Shown here piece after piece: positions 1-10,628 of a stretch of 64,000 bases of DNA; position 1 is the first letter of the stretch, and each line of letters opens with the position of its first letter. The notes under the pieces were generated by a model. The model searched no databases, was not told the origin of the DNA, and worked only from the letters and a program-made list of their open reading frames with translations. The DNA is from Hydrangea macrophylla (Eukaryota > Streptophyta > Magnoliopsida > Cornales > Hydrangeaceae): contig CM066991.1 of assembly GCA_033977485.1 (NCBI GenBank), positions 31,803,850 to 31,867,849 of the forward strand, read 5' to 3'. The translations under genes and the position numbers were made by a program.

Positions 1-1116
1 CTTTGAATGTGTTGGAAAAATATCGAGAGTTTTTGTCTCCAACTTCAAGCCATTGCACCCTAGATTTCTGTTTTAAAGTCTCTTCTTCTATCCATATAGC
101 TCTAAGGAATTTTTGCATACATTATTTTTGTTTGGATATAAGGGAGTGATTGTGAGGATCTTCAAGAAGTTCGGATTGTACAGTTTGAATAGCCTCCCTA
201 GCTCTATCAGCTGCTATTTTTTCGTTTCCAACAAAAGTTTGCTATGATTTTTTAAATCTTGCATTAAAGATCTCAGTTTATGACAAACTTGAAATTGAGC
301 TGTACCACTAATAGTTTTGTTCCATGCATTACTAACTGTATCATGGTACGAGTCAAGTTGGGTCCAATAATTAAAAAACTTGAATGCCTTACCTTTTCTC
401 CTACTATTCTTATCAAGGTAAATAATCAGAGAAGAGTGGTCAGAAATACCTGGCTTTTGAAATTGAGCAAAAGAATCAGTAAGATTAGCCAGCCAATGTT
501 GGTTCACCAGAGCTCTATCCAATTTCCTTTGAGTATAGTCTGGTCTACCATACCTCCGATTACTCCATGTAAAAAATTCTCCCAAATATCTTAGATCAAT
601 TAAACATAAGGAGTTAAGAACATTATTAAATTCAACCATGTCAGAATTAAACATAAAGTTTGGGTCAGAAACTTCATGTGTATTTAAAACCACATTAAAA
701 TCTCCAAGTAAAATTTGGTTTTTATTAGGATTAAAAACGGAAGATAATTCCTTCCAAAGTGCCTTTCTATCTTGGCCCGTATGGAGCCCATAGATAAAAG
801 AAGCTTCGAGCTGAACACTAAGGTCATCATTTTTAATGGTAGTATGAATCAGCCGGGGGGAACATTGAATAATATTTAAGTTAATCTTATCTGGATTCCA
901 TCCCAACCAGATTCTTCCCACTGAGTCATTGGTACTATTAGAGAAAACATTCCAATTATTGAAAACATTTCTTTGGATTTTCTCCTCATTTACTTGACTA
1001 ACTCTAGTTTCAACTAAGCACAGAACATCAATATTATTTTCATAAATAAACTTAGCAACCTCGGATTGTTTTAAGGGCTGGTTGAGACCCCTTATATTCC
1101 AAGTGCTTAAAATCAT
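1..1116 (-). pseudogene. LINE (L1-type) ORF2, endonuclease part, 3' end outside window
   Basis: Read on the minus strand from 1116 to 214, this frame encodes an endonuclease/exonuclease/phosphatase domain that nicks target DNA for LINE retrotransposition. Visible family motifs are WNIRGLN at the N-terminus, LVETRV (catalytic Glu region) near residue 35, GDFNVVL near 140 and SDHSSLI near 225. After a break near 214 the reading continues in another frame to position 1 and still shows the LINE linker motif QKSRVQWLEVGDKN before the reverse transcriptase, which lies beyond the window. The start codon at 1116 overlaps the stop of ORF1 in TAATG. The copy is degenerate (frameshift, stops), so it is called a pseudogene. 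It lies against the 3' LTR of element D and probably inserted there. Confidence 0.85.
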
Positions 1117-1505
1117 TAAAAACGGTGGTTGGAATTGTTCCTTTTACCTGTGGAACCTGACTGTTTTTTCTTCCTATTAAATAGTGTACCTGACCCTTTG
1201 TGTAGATATGTGGGGGCCAACTGGGGTTTACTGCCTTCCCCTTGTATGTGCTGAGCATCTTCTTCTCCTTGGGAGTCTTGATCCCCATCTTTAGTAAGTT
1301 CCTCTATCCCCAATACATCTTCTTCCTGGTCTGAGAGATTGAGGGTCTCGGATTGAGGAATACACGTTGATTCCACATGACCAACTGGTGGTACATTTGT
1401 ACCAGACTTGGTACCCACATTTGAAGAATCAGTAATCTCAACCGACTTGGATTTATCAATATTAGAGTAGCTATGTTCATTTACATTCGAATTTCCTTCT
1501 GGAAC
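1116..1505 (-). pseudogene. LINE ORF1, C-terminal remnant
   Basis: This open frame runs from the junction at about 1505 down to a stop at 1116-1118 that overlaps the ORF2 start by one base. It is hydrophilic and rich in Ser, Lys, Glu and Gly, as expected for the tail of a plant L1 ORF1 (nucleic-acid-binding protein). No zinc knuckle remains, and the N-terminal part is missing because homology to the LTR of element D starts abruptly at 1506. Identification rests on position directly upstream of the endonuclease frame. Confidence 0.55.
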
Positions 1506-1832
1506 AACATTAACTAAGAATTCAAATTCCTACAACTTCCAAGTAGTTAACTACCAATTAGTGGGAGATGCTACTACAATGACAAGTGTCTTCAAGTGAC
1601 TTCCATATATCTCCATCATCACCATTGATATTGACTTCCACCTTTTCATCACCATTGATCTTCAACTAACCTCCTTTGCTTCAATCCTACGATGACAAAT
1701 GTCCTACAAGAAACTTCCAAATGCCTTCCATGGCAAGCCAAAAGAGCTTATAATAATAATAACAATATAATAATTATTATTATTATATAGTAATATAATA
1801 ACACATTAAAATTATACTTTATGGTACAAACA
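1506..1832 (-). repeat. Element D 3' LTR (partial)
   Basis: This stretch aligns with 7601-7842 plus 8236-8314, sharing the AT-rich TAATAATAATAACAATATAAT tract region and the terminal ATGGTACAAACA. It is cut at 1505 by the LINE. It lacks the MITE found in the other copy and so shows the uninterrupted target. Confidence 0.8.
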
Positions 1833-1844
1833 TAAGCCCCCCTT
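1833..1844 (-). other. Polypurine tract of element D
   Basis: Read on the minus strand the sequence is AAGGGGGGCTTA directly before the LTR start TGTTTG. That is the expected place and composition of the plus-strand primer of an LTR retrotransposon. Confidence 0.6.
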
Positions 1845-1919
1845 GGTTCTTTGAAAATGAAGCATACGTAATTTTTGAAGCACCAATATCTTTATTTCCA
1901 TAAAATAATATGACTTACT

Positions 1920-2275
1920 TCAAAGCCAATCCAACAACTTCGAACACGAAAAATGGCTTTAAAGTAGCATTTGTGGCTAAAATAATAACTTCAATCACAA
2001 AGTAAATGGCTTAAAAAATTGCCTTGAAGCCAATCTTAATAATTTTGAACATTAAATAAATGAATTTATACTTGCTTCGAAGCCAATGTAATAGCTTCGA
2101 ACACAAAATGAGTGGCTTTAAACTTGATTCGAAGCCAATACAGTAGCCTCGAATACAAAAATAATGACTTTTAACTTGCTTTGAAGCCAATAAAAAAGAT
2201 TTGAACACAAAACAATGGCTTTAGATTGGATTTGAAGCCAATATAGTAATTTCAAACACAAATTAGAATGAAAAA
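1920..2275. repeat. 52-bp tandem repeat array in element D
   Basis: The motif GAAGCCAAT followed by a variant of AGCTTCGAACACAAAATAA recurs with starts near 1922, (1974, degenerate), 2026, 2079, 2131, 2183 and 2234, giving a period of 51-53 bp. Open frames across it are translated repeats (for example LLASKQ, WLRSKY) and I do not regard them as genes. Confidence 0.8.
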
Positions 2276-2689
2276 CACAAATTCTCAAAAATATGTTTGA
2301 ACATATGGCCAAAAATATGGCCATCCCATGTAACTTCGAACATATGCTTCGAACCACAAAAAATGATTGGCCCAACTTCGAACATATGTTTGGAATCATA
2401 AAAAATGATTCGAACGTACGGCTAAGCATTAGCTTTTTGTCTAAACAACTACCAAGATAATCCATGACTACACGGAATGATGGAAGTCATTTGAGATAAA
2501 CAAATTCCATGACAGTGAGTGTTTCAACTTGGGAGTTGGGCCACAACAGTACAATCATGAACTCACGAAGTAGTCCAAGGATAGAAATGTGACTTATCTC
2601 GACCTTGTTAGTTCGATTGATGATGATCGAACCTGTATCCGAAGTTGGTCAGTCATTACATATCTTTATAATAATATTTTTCAAGAAAA

Positions 2690-4510
2690 AACCACATGGT
2701 CATTACCCATTGTTGATGAACACCACAAAGCGAAAGTGGATACTGACCAACCAAAGCCTAAGTATAGAGTGGCTTGGTTTGAAACTAATAAAATAACTTT
2801 GATTAAGAAAAAAAATGTCTTAAAACTGGATTTGAAGCCAATACAAAAGCTTTGAATTGTAAATAAATTATTTTAAACTGGCTTCGAAATCGTGCAATAG
2901 CTTCGATCACAGAATAAGTGACATTAAACTGAATTCGAAGCCATTGCAATGAAATTTTAAAACATTTCGATCCACTCTCGAACCAAAAGGCAAAGACACT
3001 CAATCATATATTAATGGAAGTGATATTGTCAGAAAAGGAAAATTCAGTCCAAAGCATAGAAAATGATGCTGGACTAGGTTTTATATGACACATCAATTCA
3101 TCTTTTGTGTCTTCAAACGATGGGTTAGTTCTTAGCATCCTCCTCAATTGAGACCAAGAGATAACTTGGTGATGATAGTACCAGTTATGGCCAACCGGCC
3201 AATTCTGACTCCATTCGAAGATGAAGAAAATAGTTCATGCATAAACTTACACATAGAATAAAACTCCCATAGAATTATCCACATGGCCATAATCCATTTT
3301 TAATGAGTATTGACCAACTAAAGCTATTATTGGCTTAAAAAATTCATGAGTTTCAACACTTTGTATATATAGTGTTGAAAACCTCAAATTTATGAACAAA
3401 AGTTTGTTCATGATTCTCAACCATACTTGGTTGAATACACCCCTAGGTCATCTTTTCACCACATTTATTTGATTGATTAACCAATATGGTGATGAGAGCA
3501 TTGGTGATCTCTTTTGTTTCCACCATTAAAGAATCATGAAGATTCTTCATAATCAATTGGCTCATAATAATTTGAAGAAGATTCGACGCCCCTAAGCCAC
3601 TTTACAAAATTCATTTTCTAAACTATATTATAATTGGTCTTTTTTAATTGTTCCAAGAATGGAACAAGATCATCACCATAAAATGGTGTTGATGGTTGAG
3701 TATAAATATACTTCGAACCATGTAAATCTGCTTCGAACCATGTGAACATTGACAATCAAACAAAAAACAAGTATGGTTACCTACGAAATTGGTTCTCAAC
3801 CATATGGAGCTATATTAAAAAAGATATTAAATTCGAATATGTTTGATTGCTTATGCAAAATATGCTATTTTAAATGCAAACATGCAGAGCCATGTTGTTA
3901 GCCACAATGCTTGTCATAATGGCAAATATTGTGCATAGCAAAAATATGCAATGGGGCAAATATTGTTCACACCAAGATTACTGTTCACGATACTGTTTCA
4001 ATTTTGGCAAACCATCCCCATAACACCAAAAAAAATATGCTAAAAATATGTTCGGCCAAAATACAAAGTTGATTAAGCCATATGGTCATAACCCATTTTT
4101 GATGAGCTCGATCCACAAAGCCAAAGTGGGTATTCATCACCAACTAAAGCCACGATTGGCTTAAATAAATCATAAGTTTCAACATGTTGTGTAATGTTGA
4201 AAAACTCATTGTTATAAACAAAAGTTTGTTCATGATTATCAACCATATTTGGTTGAAAAATACACCCCGAGTATATTTTTACCATAATTATTTGGTTGAT
4301 CAACCAATATGGGTGATGAGGGTGATTGTGAATTTTTCATCTCCATCATTAAAGGATCTTGAAAATTCTTCACAATCAATTTGTTTTCATTACTTGGCTC
4401 ATAGTTTTGAATAAGAGTTGACACCCCTCGAGCCATTTCATACAATTTAGTTTTCAAATCTAAATGCTTGATCCATTAATTCTTCCAACAATGGAACAAA
4501 ATCATTTAAC
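2690..4510. repeat. Diverged internal duplications of element D
   Basis: The segment around 3290-3660 is repeated at about 4077-4500 in the same order (TTTGATGAG, CAACTAAAGCC, GATTGGCTT, ACAAAAGTTTGTTCATGAT, CAACCATA, ACACCCC, ATCAACCAATATGG). A shorter third copy is visible at 2697-2790. No convincing protein is encoded; a minus-strand frame at 4239-4457 reads through the repeat but matches nothing I recognise. The rest of the interior (2275-2690, 3000-3290, 3700-4070) shows no gene. Confidence 0.65.
2826..2990. repeat. Second block of the 52-bp repeat
   Basis: The same unit returns after a gap of about 550 bp, with starts near 2834, 2886 and 2937 (spacing 52 and 51). The block was probably one array with the first, separated by unrelated or duplicated sequence. 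Confidence 0.7.
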
Positions 4511-4642
4511 CAATGTCCATTACCAAAATTTGGTGATGATGGTGGTAAAGCATACAACCATTCGAAATTGTTATCACCAAAATATGGTGTTCAAGAGGGT
4601 AAAACATTCACCCGTTCAAAATTCATCTTAACACTTGTGTCC

Positions 4643-4660
4643 CATCGGGCGTGCCAAAAA
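4643..4660 (-). other. Primer-binding-site-like sequence of element D
   Basis: The plus-strand sequence GTCCCATCGGGCGTGCCA looks like a tRNA 3' end with CCA and sits just outside the LTR end (TGTTCAG at 4661). On the minus strand it reads TGGCACGCCC, as a primer site should. I cannot assign the donor tRNA. Confidence 0.5.
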
Positions 4661-4819
4661 TGTTCAGTTGGAAAATTTATGAGGGTGCGAGCATACCAGG
4701 CAAGCAAATTGCCAATGTGTGTGATGTGATAAATATTCAAACTGCGCCTCATCAAGCAAATTGTGGTGACGTTCGATGCCTTAACAAGGACTTCAAACGT
4801 GTGAGATGAAATATGAAAA

Positions 4820-4858
4820 AGAAGAAGAAGAAGAAGAAGAAGAAGAAGAAGAAGAAGA
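4820..4858. repeat. (GAA)n microsatellite
   Basis: About 13 consecutive GAA units with one flanking imperfect unit, within the LTR of element D. Confidence 0.95.
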
Positions 4859-5299
4859 GAAGTGGGAGTTTGAAGGATACCTTCAAAGTGGTTGAACTAT
4901 TCTATAACTTCTCCTACGAATTACATTAAAGGAAAGTAAAGTATTGAAGGAATACTAAACTGTCAAGCCCCGACGTAGCATAATTCAGGAAAGCATTTAA
5001 TTTCCTTTATGGACTCGTAGGTCGTGACAAGTGAGTATGACAAATTGTCCCTGCAACAAATAACTTAACAACATTTCTAGAGCAAAGGATACTAACAAAA
5101 CATAACCTCCACAATTAAAACTTACTAACTATTACAGCAGTCATAAACTTAGGCACAAAACGCCTTATTCAAATGTCTAAAGCTAGTTTATTACAAACCC
5201 AAATTAAAAGACATAGGAAATATAAAGCAGCCTCCTGGAAAGTCTCCTGACTCTAAGTAGCATAGTCAGAATACCCTGGCTGCTCCTGACCCTGAAAAT

Positions 5300-5316
5300 C
5301 TGGACATACAGTCCAG
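5300..5316 (-). other. Conserved LTR stem-loop (solo LTR copy)
   Basis: CTGGAC and GTCCAG flank a five-base loop, next to the conserved GACGGCGT/CGATGCG-type segment. The same hairpin occurs in element A (44829-44847) and, with a G-T pair, in element B (63503-63522). Confidence 0.55.
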
Positions 5317-5549
5317 GACGCATCAACGCCGTCAGCTTATGAATGCTGGTGAGCAAAATAAACAAATGCTCGCAATGTATATATAAGCATATAAGCAACG
5401 GTGCAATTTAACTTTAAAAGCAATAGATTCAAGGTTCCAATTCCAACATAAGCCATGGGGGAATAAAGAAAGCAATAAATATGCGACCATGCATGAACAA
5501 GGTAATATCTCATCTTTCTGACTCTTTTCTCTCAACAAAACTCAACACA

Positions 5550-5935
5550 ACTAAACCATTATCTCAGATACCAGGAATACTATCCGATCGATATCCAAAA
5601 CAGCACACCAAACTATCGCTTCAGATACCAGGAATAATATCCGATCGATATCTAAGCCACACTCAATACCATCATTTCGGATACCAGGAATAATATCCGA
5701 TCAATATCCGAAACAAGCGCCCTAGATACCAGGAATAATATCAGATCGATATCTAAGCCGTACACAACACTATCACCATCGCTTCGGATACCAGGAATAC
5801 TATCCGATCAATATCCGAAACGCGAGCCTTAGATACCAGGAATACTATCCGATCGATATCTAAGTCGTATACAACACTGTCGCCTCCAATACCAGGAATA
5901 ATATCCGATCGATATTGAGGTCACACACCAGACCG
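5550..5935 (-). repeat. Hairpin-unit array in solo LTR
   Basis: At least seven units contain the core ATACCAGGAATAATATCCGATCGATAT, each bounded by complementary arms. The arms differ between units but stay paired: AGATA with TATCT, CGGATA with TATCCG, and CAATA with TATTG. This is the reverse complement of the array in the 3' LTR of element A. Confidence 0.85.
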
Positions 5936-6215
5936 CCACGCTTTACTCTTTTCATGCTTTCTCACACACATGCATGTTGACACAACCTCAACCCTAATAT
6001 GTATGTCAATGTTTCATAAATAACACCATTAATTAATCACAAAGCCGGATAATCGTACGAGCATAAAGTTTGATCTTAGTTGTTCTTGTTCGTACAATTC
6101 TTAAAACATAGACCTTTAAAAACAATATATTTTTGCCAAACAGTTCCTTGAAATCTCCCAAAACATTTTCCAAACAGTTCCTTACCAAAATTATACAAAC
6201 TGCCAAAACTGCCAC

Positions 6216-6405
6216 CTCGCGCGAGCGGGCCGCGCGAGAGAGAGAGAGGGGGGGTGTCGCGCGAGCGAAGGGGGAGGACATATCGCGCGAGCGAAGGGGA
6301 GAACATATCACGGGAGCGGGTCGCGCGCGCGAAGGGGCCGAACAGGTCGCGCGAGCGGTCCGCGGGAGCGATCCTCGCGCGAGCGGGTCGCGCGCGCGAG
6401 TTCTT
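6216..6405. repeat. CpG-rich CGCGCGAGCG repeat block in solo LTR
   Basis: Short units built from TCGCGCGAGCG recur, with GCGGGCC/GCGGTCC variants, in otherwise AT-rich LTR sequence. Similar blocks sit at the same place in the LTRs of A and B. Plus-strand frames through it (6133-6531, 6254-6454) are low-complexity Arg/Ala/Glu translations, not genes. Confidence 0.8.
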
Positions 6406-7842
6406 TCTGAATGTCATCTTCTTCTTTTTTCCCCTGTTTCTGGTTTTAAACTGAAATTTTACCCATTTTCAAATTCTGTCTCAAACATGTCGTGCAATAT
6501 ATGGATTTCTTTGGTTTTCCGCGTAGATTAAGAATACGCGATCAATTTTAACTAATACGGATTATATCGCTTGATTTTCACGATTAAAGTTAGAGTGTCA
6601 AAACTTTAAATCAACCGTTCGCCGCGATACGGATGAATTATAGCGTAGGATTCGAACCGCAGCTTATTGGGACTAAGATCTTTCATTCCCAATTCATAAA
6701 TTTCATTTTGGTCAAGATTTACAAAACTCCAATTTCAAGCTTCAATGGTGAAATACATATATATACACATATACCCACCTATATATACTGACATACACGT
6801 ATATAAACATGGCGAGTGAGTTTATAATACTCACAGAGGTGCTAGATACAGAGAATATGAGACAGATAAATTCTGCCGATAATTCCGTCGTTCTTGAAAT
6901 TACTCCCGCTCTTGGTTGATATATAACAATAGATATAACTATGTGTATGTATATAATATATAATCTGTGTGTATGTGTGTTCTTGAGAGAATTGAGGGAG
7001 ATTGAGAGAGAATGAGAGAAGCATAGAGTTGTGTGGGAGAGAATGAGAGACACTGTCATTGAGAAAGAGAGAAATCTAACGTATATATATAAACTGAGAA
7101 ATTTGGGCTCCAAGAAATCAATGGATTTCGCCCGGTGTGGTTGAGCTCACGCGTTCCCACACCCAAAACGCGGTATAACGCAGACTTCAAACCAAAACTG
7201 GTATTATACGGTTGAAAGAAAATACAGGAAAATAATATCAGCGTAGGAATAAAATTCCCGGTTTATACAAAGATATAGATATTGCTTTGAAACCATAGAA
7301 AATATTTTGGAAATTACAGTTTGACCCCAGATAATTATTACAAAGAGGAATTAAATCAAATACTCATGGAAATGAACTGCAGTATTTATTTATTAATGAA
7401 AATAAAAAAAAACAGGGTGTTACATAAACTAAAACCAAACTAATGTAAAATAAAGTAATAGCCATGGTGGCCAAATGAAAAAGATTACATAATGTTGAAA
7501 TGTTTGTTGGTCAAGAACCTTTACAAAGGAGTACACAACATCTGTTTATAGATGAATTACATAACTACTTATTTGAATTTGAACATTTCCCTCCTATTAC
7601 ATTAACTAAAAATTCAAATTCCTACAACTTCCAAGTAATTAACTACCAATTAGTGGGAGATGCTCCTACAGTGACAAGTTTCTTCAATTGAATTCCATAT
7701 ATCTCCATCATCACCATTGATATTGACTTCTACCTTTTCATCACCATTGATCTTCAACTAACCTCCTTTGCTTCAATCTTACAATGACAAGTGTCCTGCA
7801 AGAAACTTCCAAATGGCTTCCATGGCAAGCCAAAAGAGCTTA

Positions 7843-8232
7843 GACCATCTCCAAAGGAGAAGGCAAAATTTACACATCAAATGACTCATTTGATGCAAGA
7901 ATTTACATTCGCTACTTGAATCAAACTCATGCACTCCAAAGGATACACCAAATGTTGATTATTTTAATATATCTTTAGTTTTCCATCTTTTTATATTCAA
8001 ACTTTTTTTTTATCACTTTTTATCATCCAACCACACACTCTCTCTCTCTCCCACATTTTTTATTCTCAAAAAATTCATTTGATGCAACAAGCAAATGTAG
8101 CAAACTTGCTGCATATGACAGGGGCAGCAAAGTTGCTGCTGCTGTTTGATGTTCCCTTTGGAGCCCATTTTGCTGATGTGGAGCAGCAAAGTTGCTGCAT
8201 TTTTTAGTTTGATGCCATTGTTGGAGATGGTC
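7843..8232. mobile_element. PIF/Harbinger (Tourist-like) MITE, 390 bp
   Basis: Terminal inverted repeats are GACCATCTCCAA and TTGGAGATGGTC, flanked by the 3-bp duplication TTA (7840-7842 and 8233-8235). The other LTR of element D (1741-1745 region) reads straight through as AGAGCTTATAATAA, giving an empty site that confirms ends and duplication. Subterminal sequence holds repeated TTTGATGCA and AGCAAAGTTGCTGC motifs. There is no coding capacity; transposase would come from a Harbinger element elsewhere. Confidence 0.93.
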
Positions 8233-8314
8233 TTATAATAATAATAACAATATAATTATTATTATTATATAGTAATATAATAACACATAAAAATAATATT
8301 TTATGGTACAAACA

Positions 8315-8794
8315 GTGCTGAGTCCCCCTTTAGTCTCATCAACCAAGATAATATCATTGCGAATAACATACACCATGGGACTTCATATTGAATGTGTCTA
8401 GGCAATTCATCCATAATTAAGGCGAAAAAATAAGGGCTCAAGGCCGACTCTTGGTGCAAACCTACGGTAATTGGGAATTCGCTTTTCTCCCCGGCCAGTG
8501 ATCTAATTGTAGTAACTGCTTCATAATACATATCCTTCACCACGTCAATATAACCCTTGGTCACTCATTTCTTCTCTAGCACCCTATCATAAGTTTTCTC
8601 TAAGTCAATGAAAACTATATGTAGATCTTTATTCTTCTCTCTATACTTTTTCATTAGTCTCCTAAGTACATAAATTGCTTCCATAGTTGATCTCCCAGGC
8701 ATAAATCTAAACCAATTTTCTGACACTGATGTTGCAACTCTTAAGTGAAGCTCCATCACTCTCTCCTACAGCTTCAAAGTATGACTCATCAACT
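8315..8794 (-). pseudogene. LINE reverse transcriptase fragment
   Basis: The minus strand encodes part of a non-LTR reverse transcriptase in two pieces (8565-8794 and 8320-8564). It shows MSHTLKL, FMPGRSTMEAIY, FIDLEKTYDRV, then GLHQESALSPYFFALIMDEL and VPWCMLFA, leading into a DIILVDET-like segment where the catalytic FADD box is damaged. Stops and a frameshift make it a relic. Its left end is cut by element D and its right end stops at the CACTA-like terminus at 8795, so it was the older target for both. Confidence 0.85.
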
Positions 8795-9245
8795 CATTAC
8801 AACAAAATGGACTTTTTGTGGCGTGAATGAGCGCCACAAATACTTTTGTTTGCGCCATAAAAGGTCTTTTCTGAGGCGTTCAACGCGTTGCCCATGCGTC
8901 AGTTAATCCCGCGTCTCTGCTAACTATTTGTGGTGTAGTCAATGCGCCACAAATACTATATTATTTGTGGCACACAAAATGCGCCACAAATAAAAGTTGT
9001 TTGCGTCGGAAATGGACATCTATTATTGGGCATCTAATGCGCCACAAATAGTATAATTATTTACGACACGTGAAATTTGCTTCGCAAATAATGTACTATT
9101 TGAGGCGCGTTGACTACGCCACAGATAGTTATCAGAAATTAAATGTTATTGTATTTGCGACGCGACATATGCGTCACAAATGCTATGACCAAATTATACA
9201 TTGTAGAATTTGTGACGCAACAAGTACGCCACAAATGCTACGTGC
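8795..9245. mobile_element. CACTA-like terminus with GCGCCACAAAT subterminal repeats
   Basis: The sequence CATTACAACAAAATGG at 8795 resembles a CACTA terminus with one base change (CACTA to CATTA). It is followed by about ten direct and inverted copies of GCGCCACAAATA or TTTGTGGCGC-like motifs up to about 9240. Such subterminal repeats bind the TNPA-type protein in En/Spm elements. The motif differs from the CTAACGGATATATCCGTTAG repeats at the 3' side of CACTA1, so this end may belong to a different element. Confidence 0.6.
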
Positions 9246-10619
9246 GAAATTAAAATTTTGTATTTATTATTATTTTTTTCCATATTGTATACCTACTATA
9301 TCAACAAATTTGTAATCATAAACAGAAATTTTATGCTCACAAAATAACAAGTCTTAGAAATAAATCCAACAATTCATACAAAATAAGTTAATAAAGTCTC
9401 TAAATAAATCCAAGATCATGTCCATCATGTTCAATTCTGTCCAAAATAAGTCACTTAAGTTTCAGTGTCTCTGAATTAAAAATAAAAACAAAAATAAAAA
9501 CAAAAACAAATCAATCAAAGGTCAGCCATCTTACAATAAAAGTCCATACCTGAAACATAAGAAAACGTAATTTAGTTTTTATAATCTACAAGTGTAAGAG
9601 AATATAAAAATTAGGTGTGTATATTTAGTAGCTCCCTCACTTGTATCAGTTTTGAATTCAAAATTAGTGACCTTATGATTTAACCAAAACAACTTTTAAC
9701 CAAGTTAGTTTCACTTAACCAAGCCATCCTCCATCAGTGCATGGATTTTAATTCATGGTAACAGGACTAATTCGATATGATGTATTTATGTAGTAAAATG
9801 CTTTACAAAATTGTGAACAAACACAAATATCCTATTAAATTCTAATCAAAGCTTGTTTCAAACTATACTGTTGTTTTAGGTTCTGTTTTCCATGTTATAT
9901 ACTGAGAAGTATTGCTTATTTTCTTTCAATTTCAAAGTTCTGTATCATCTCTAGGCCTGTTATGTCAGTAGAAGAATTCTATGCAATCAGTCTACTTGTC
10001 TTTTTTATTTTCTTTTTATTTTAGTAATTCTTAAATCATATACATATCGTTTTGCTGTAGGTGTCCTATTTGAAGAACATAGTTAACATTGCTAGTGGTA
10101 CACCGAGTAGGTTAGAGATCTAAGACTCTCTCTTTCACTTTCTGTATTTTGTAGCTTCTGCTCATCAGTCAACTCTACAAAGGTATATTGGCTATCGAAC
10201 TACTCATTCTTATTAAGACTTTGCTCTTGTTTTAACTCTTTATTTTTTTTTACCTGAATTCTATGTAAATACTTGCTCCGGTAACATTAGATTGAAATAT
10301 TTACTCCAACTTGTCCTGGAATTAGCGACATTCCCTAAGCATTCTACCTCCAAAAATTTAGCTTTCTTTCTTTTTTTGTCTATTGTTCTTCACATTTGGA
10401 TGAATTGGGGCTTCACATGGATTTTTAGTCTCTTGTTCTTAACATTCACACACAAGCAAGGCCCAATTCTCTTGAGTTTTAGTCTCTAACTTGATTTTAG
10501 TTGTTTTTGGATGAATTGGGATATAATTGGGCTACATTTGTACTTTAGGGACCTAGTGAGTAGCATTCTCTTTGCTGTATTTTCTTTTTCAATGTTATAT
10601 TCTAGAATGTAATCATGCA
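9246..10619. other. AT-rich non-coding stretch, no gene seen
   Basis: There is no frame with recognisable similarity on either strand. It probably holds the untranslated 5' region of CACTA1 and/or internal sequence of the element that ends at 8795. No boundary between them could be found. Confidence 0.5.
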
Positions 10620-10628
10620 TTAATAATA

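Larger units (their letters stand above)
4971..7424 (-). mobile_element. Solo LTR of Tekay family A
   Basis: On the minus strand it starts TGTAACACCCTG and ends CGGGGCTTGACA, matching both ends of the LTRs of element A. It is flanked by a perfect 5-bp target duplication TAAAC (4966-4970 and 7425-7429) with no internal retroelement sequence, which defines a solo LTR left by recombination between two LTRs. It keeps the LTR plan of family A: TATA-like tract on the minus strand near 7081-7091, GC-rich block (6216-6405), hairpin repeat array (5550-5935) and the conserved 3' end. Confidence 0.92.
1506..8314 (-). mobile_element. Element D: gene-poor LTR retrotransposon (LARD-like), minus strand
   Basis: Two copies of one LTR are recognisable: a partial one at 1506-1832 and a complete but interrupted one at 4661-8314. 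On the minus strand the LTR begins TGTTTGTACC and ends CTGAACA (TGTT...AACA). A purine tract, the reverse complement of 1833-1844, precedes the 3' LTR. A primer-site-like sequence beginning TGGCACGCCC follows the 5' LTR at 4660. The interior of about 2.8 kb has no recognisable gag or pol, only tandem repeats and internal duplications, so the element must have depended on proteins supplied by another element. The right flank is a LINE fragment, with GTGCT at 8315-8319 as the likely target duplication; the left flank is outside the window. Confidence 0.7.
4661..8314 (-). repeat. Element D 5' LTR, interrupted by solo LTR and MITE
   Basis: Without the solo LTR (4971-7424 plus a 5-bp duplication) and the MITE (7843-8232 plus a 3-bp duplication) the LTR is about 800 bp. 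The plus-strand left end is TGTTCAGTTGG and the right end GTACAAACA. It includes a (GAA)n tract at about 4820-4858. The part from 7601 matches the partial 3' LTR. Confidence 0.7.

Noticed and set aside
4643..4660. tRNA gene remnant
   Set aside because: Only the last 18 bases look like a tRNA 3' end with CCA, and they sit exactly beside an LTR end, so a primer-binding site explains them.
6133..6531. Arg/Ala/Glu-rich frames 6133-6531, 6254-6454 and the minus-strand frames 6033-6417
   Set aside because: Low-complexity translation of the CpG-rich LTR block in a solo LTR.
6742..7113. Hydrophobic 123-residue frame on the minus strand
   Set aside because: It is the LTR leader with CT-rich and ATATAT tracts; the same stretch in the A LTRs gives different frames.
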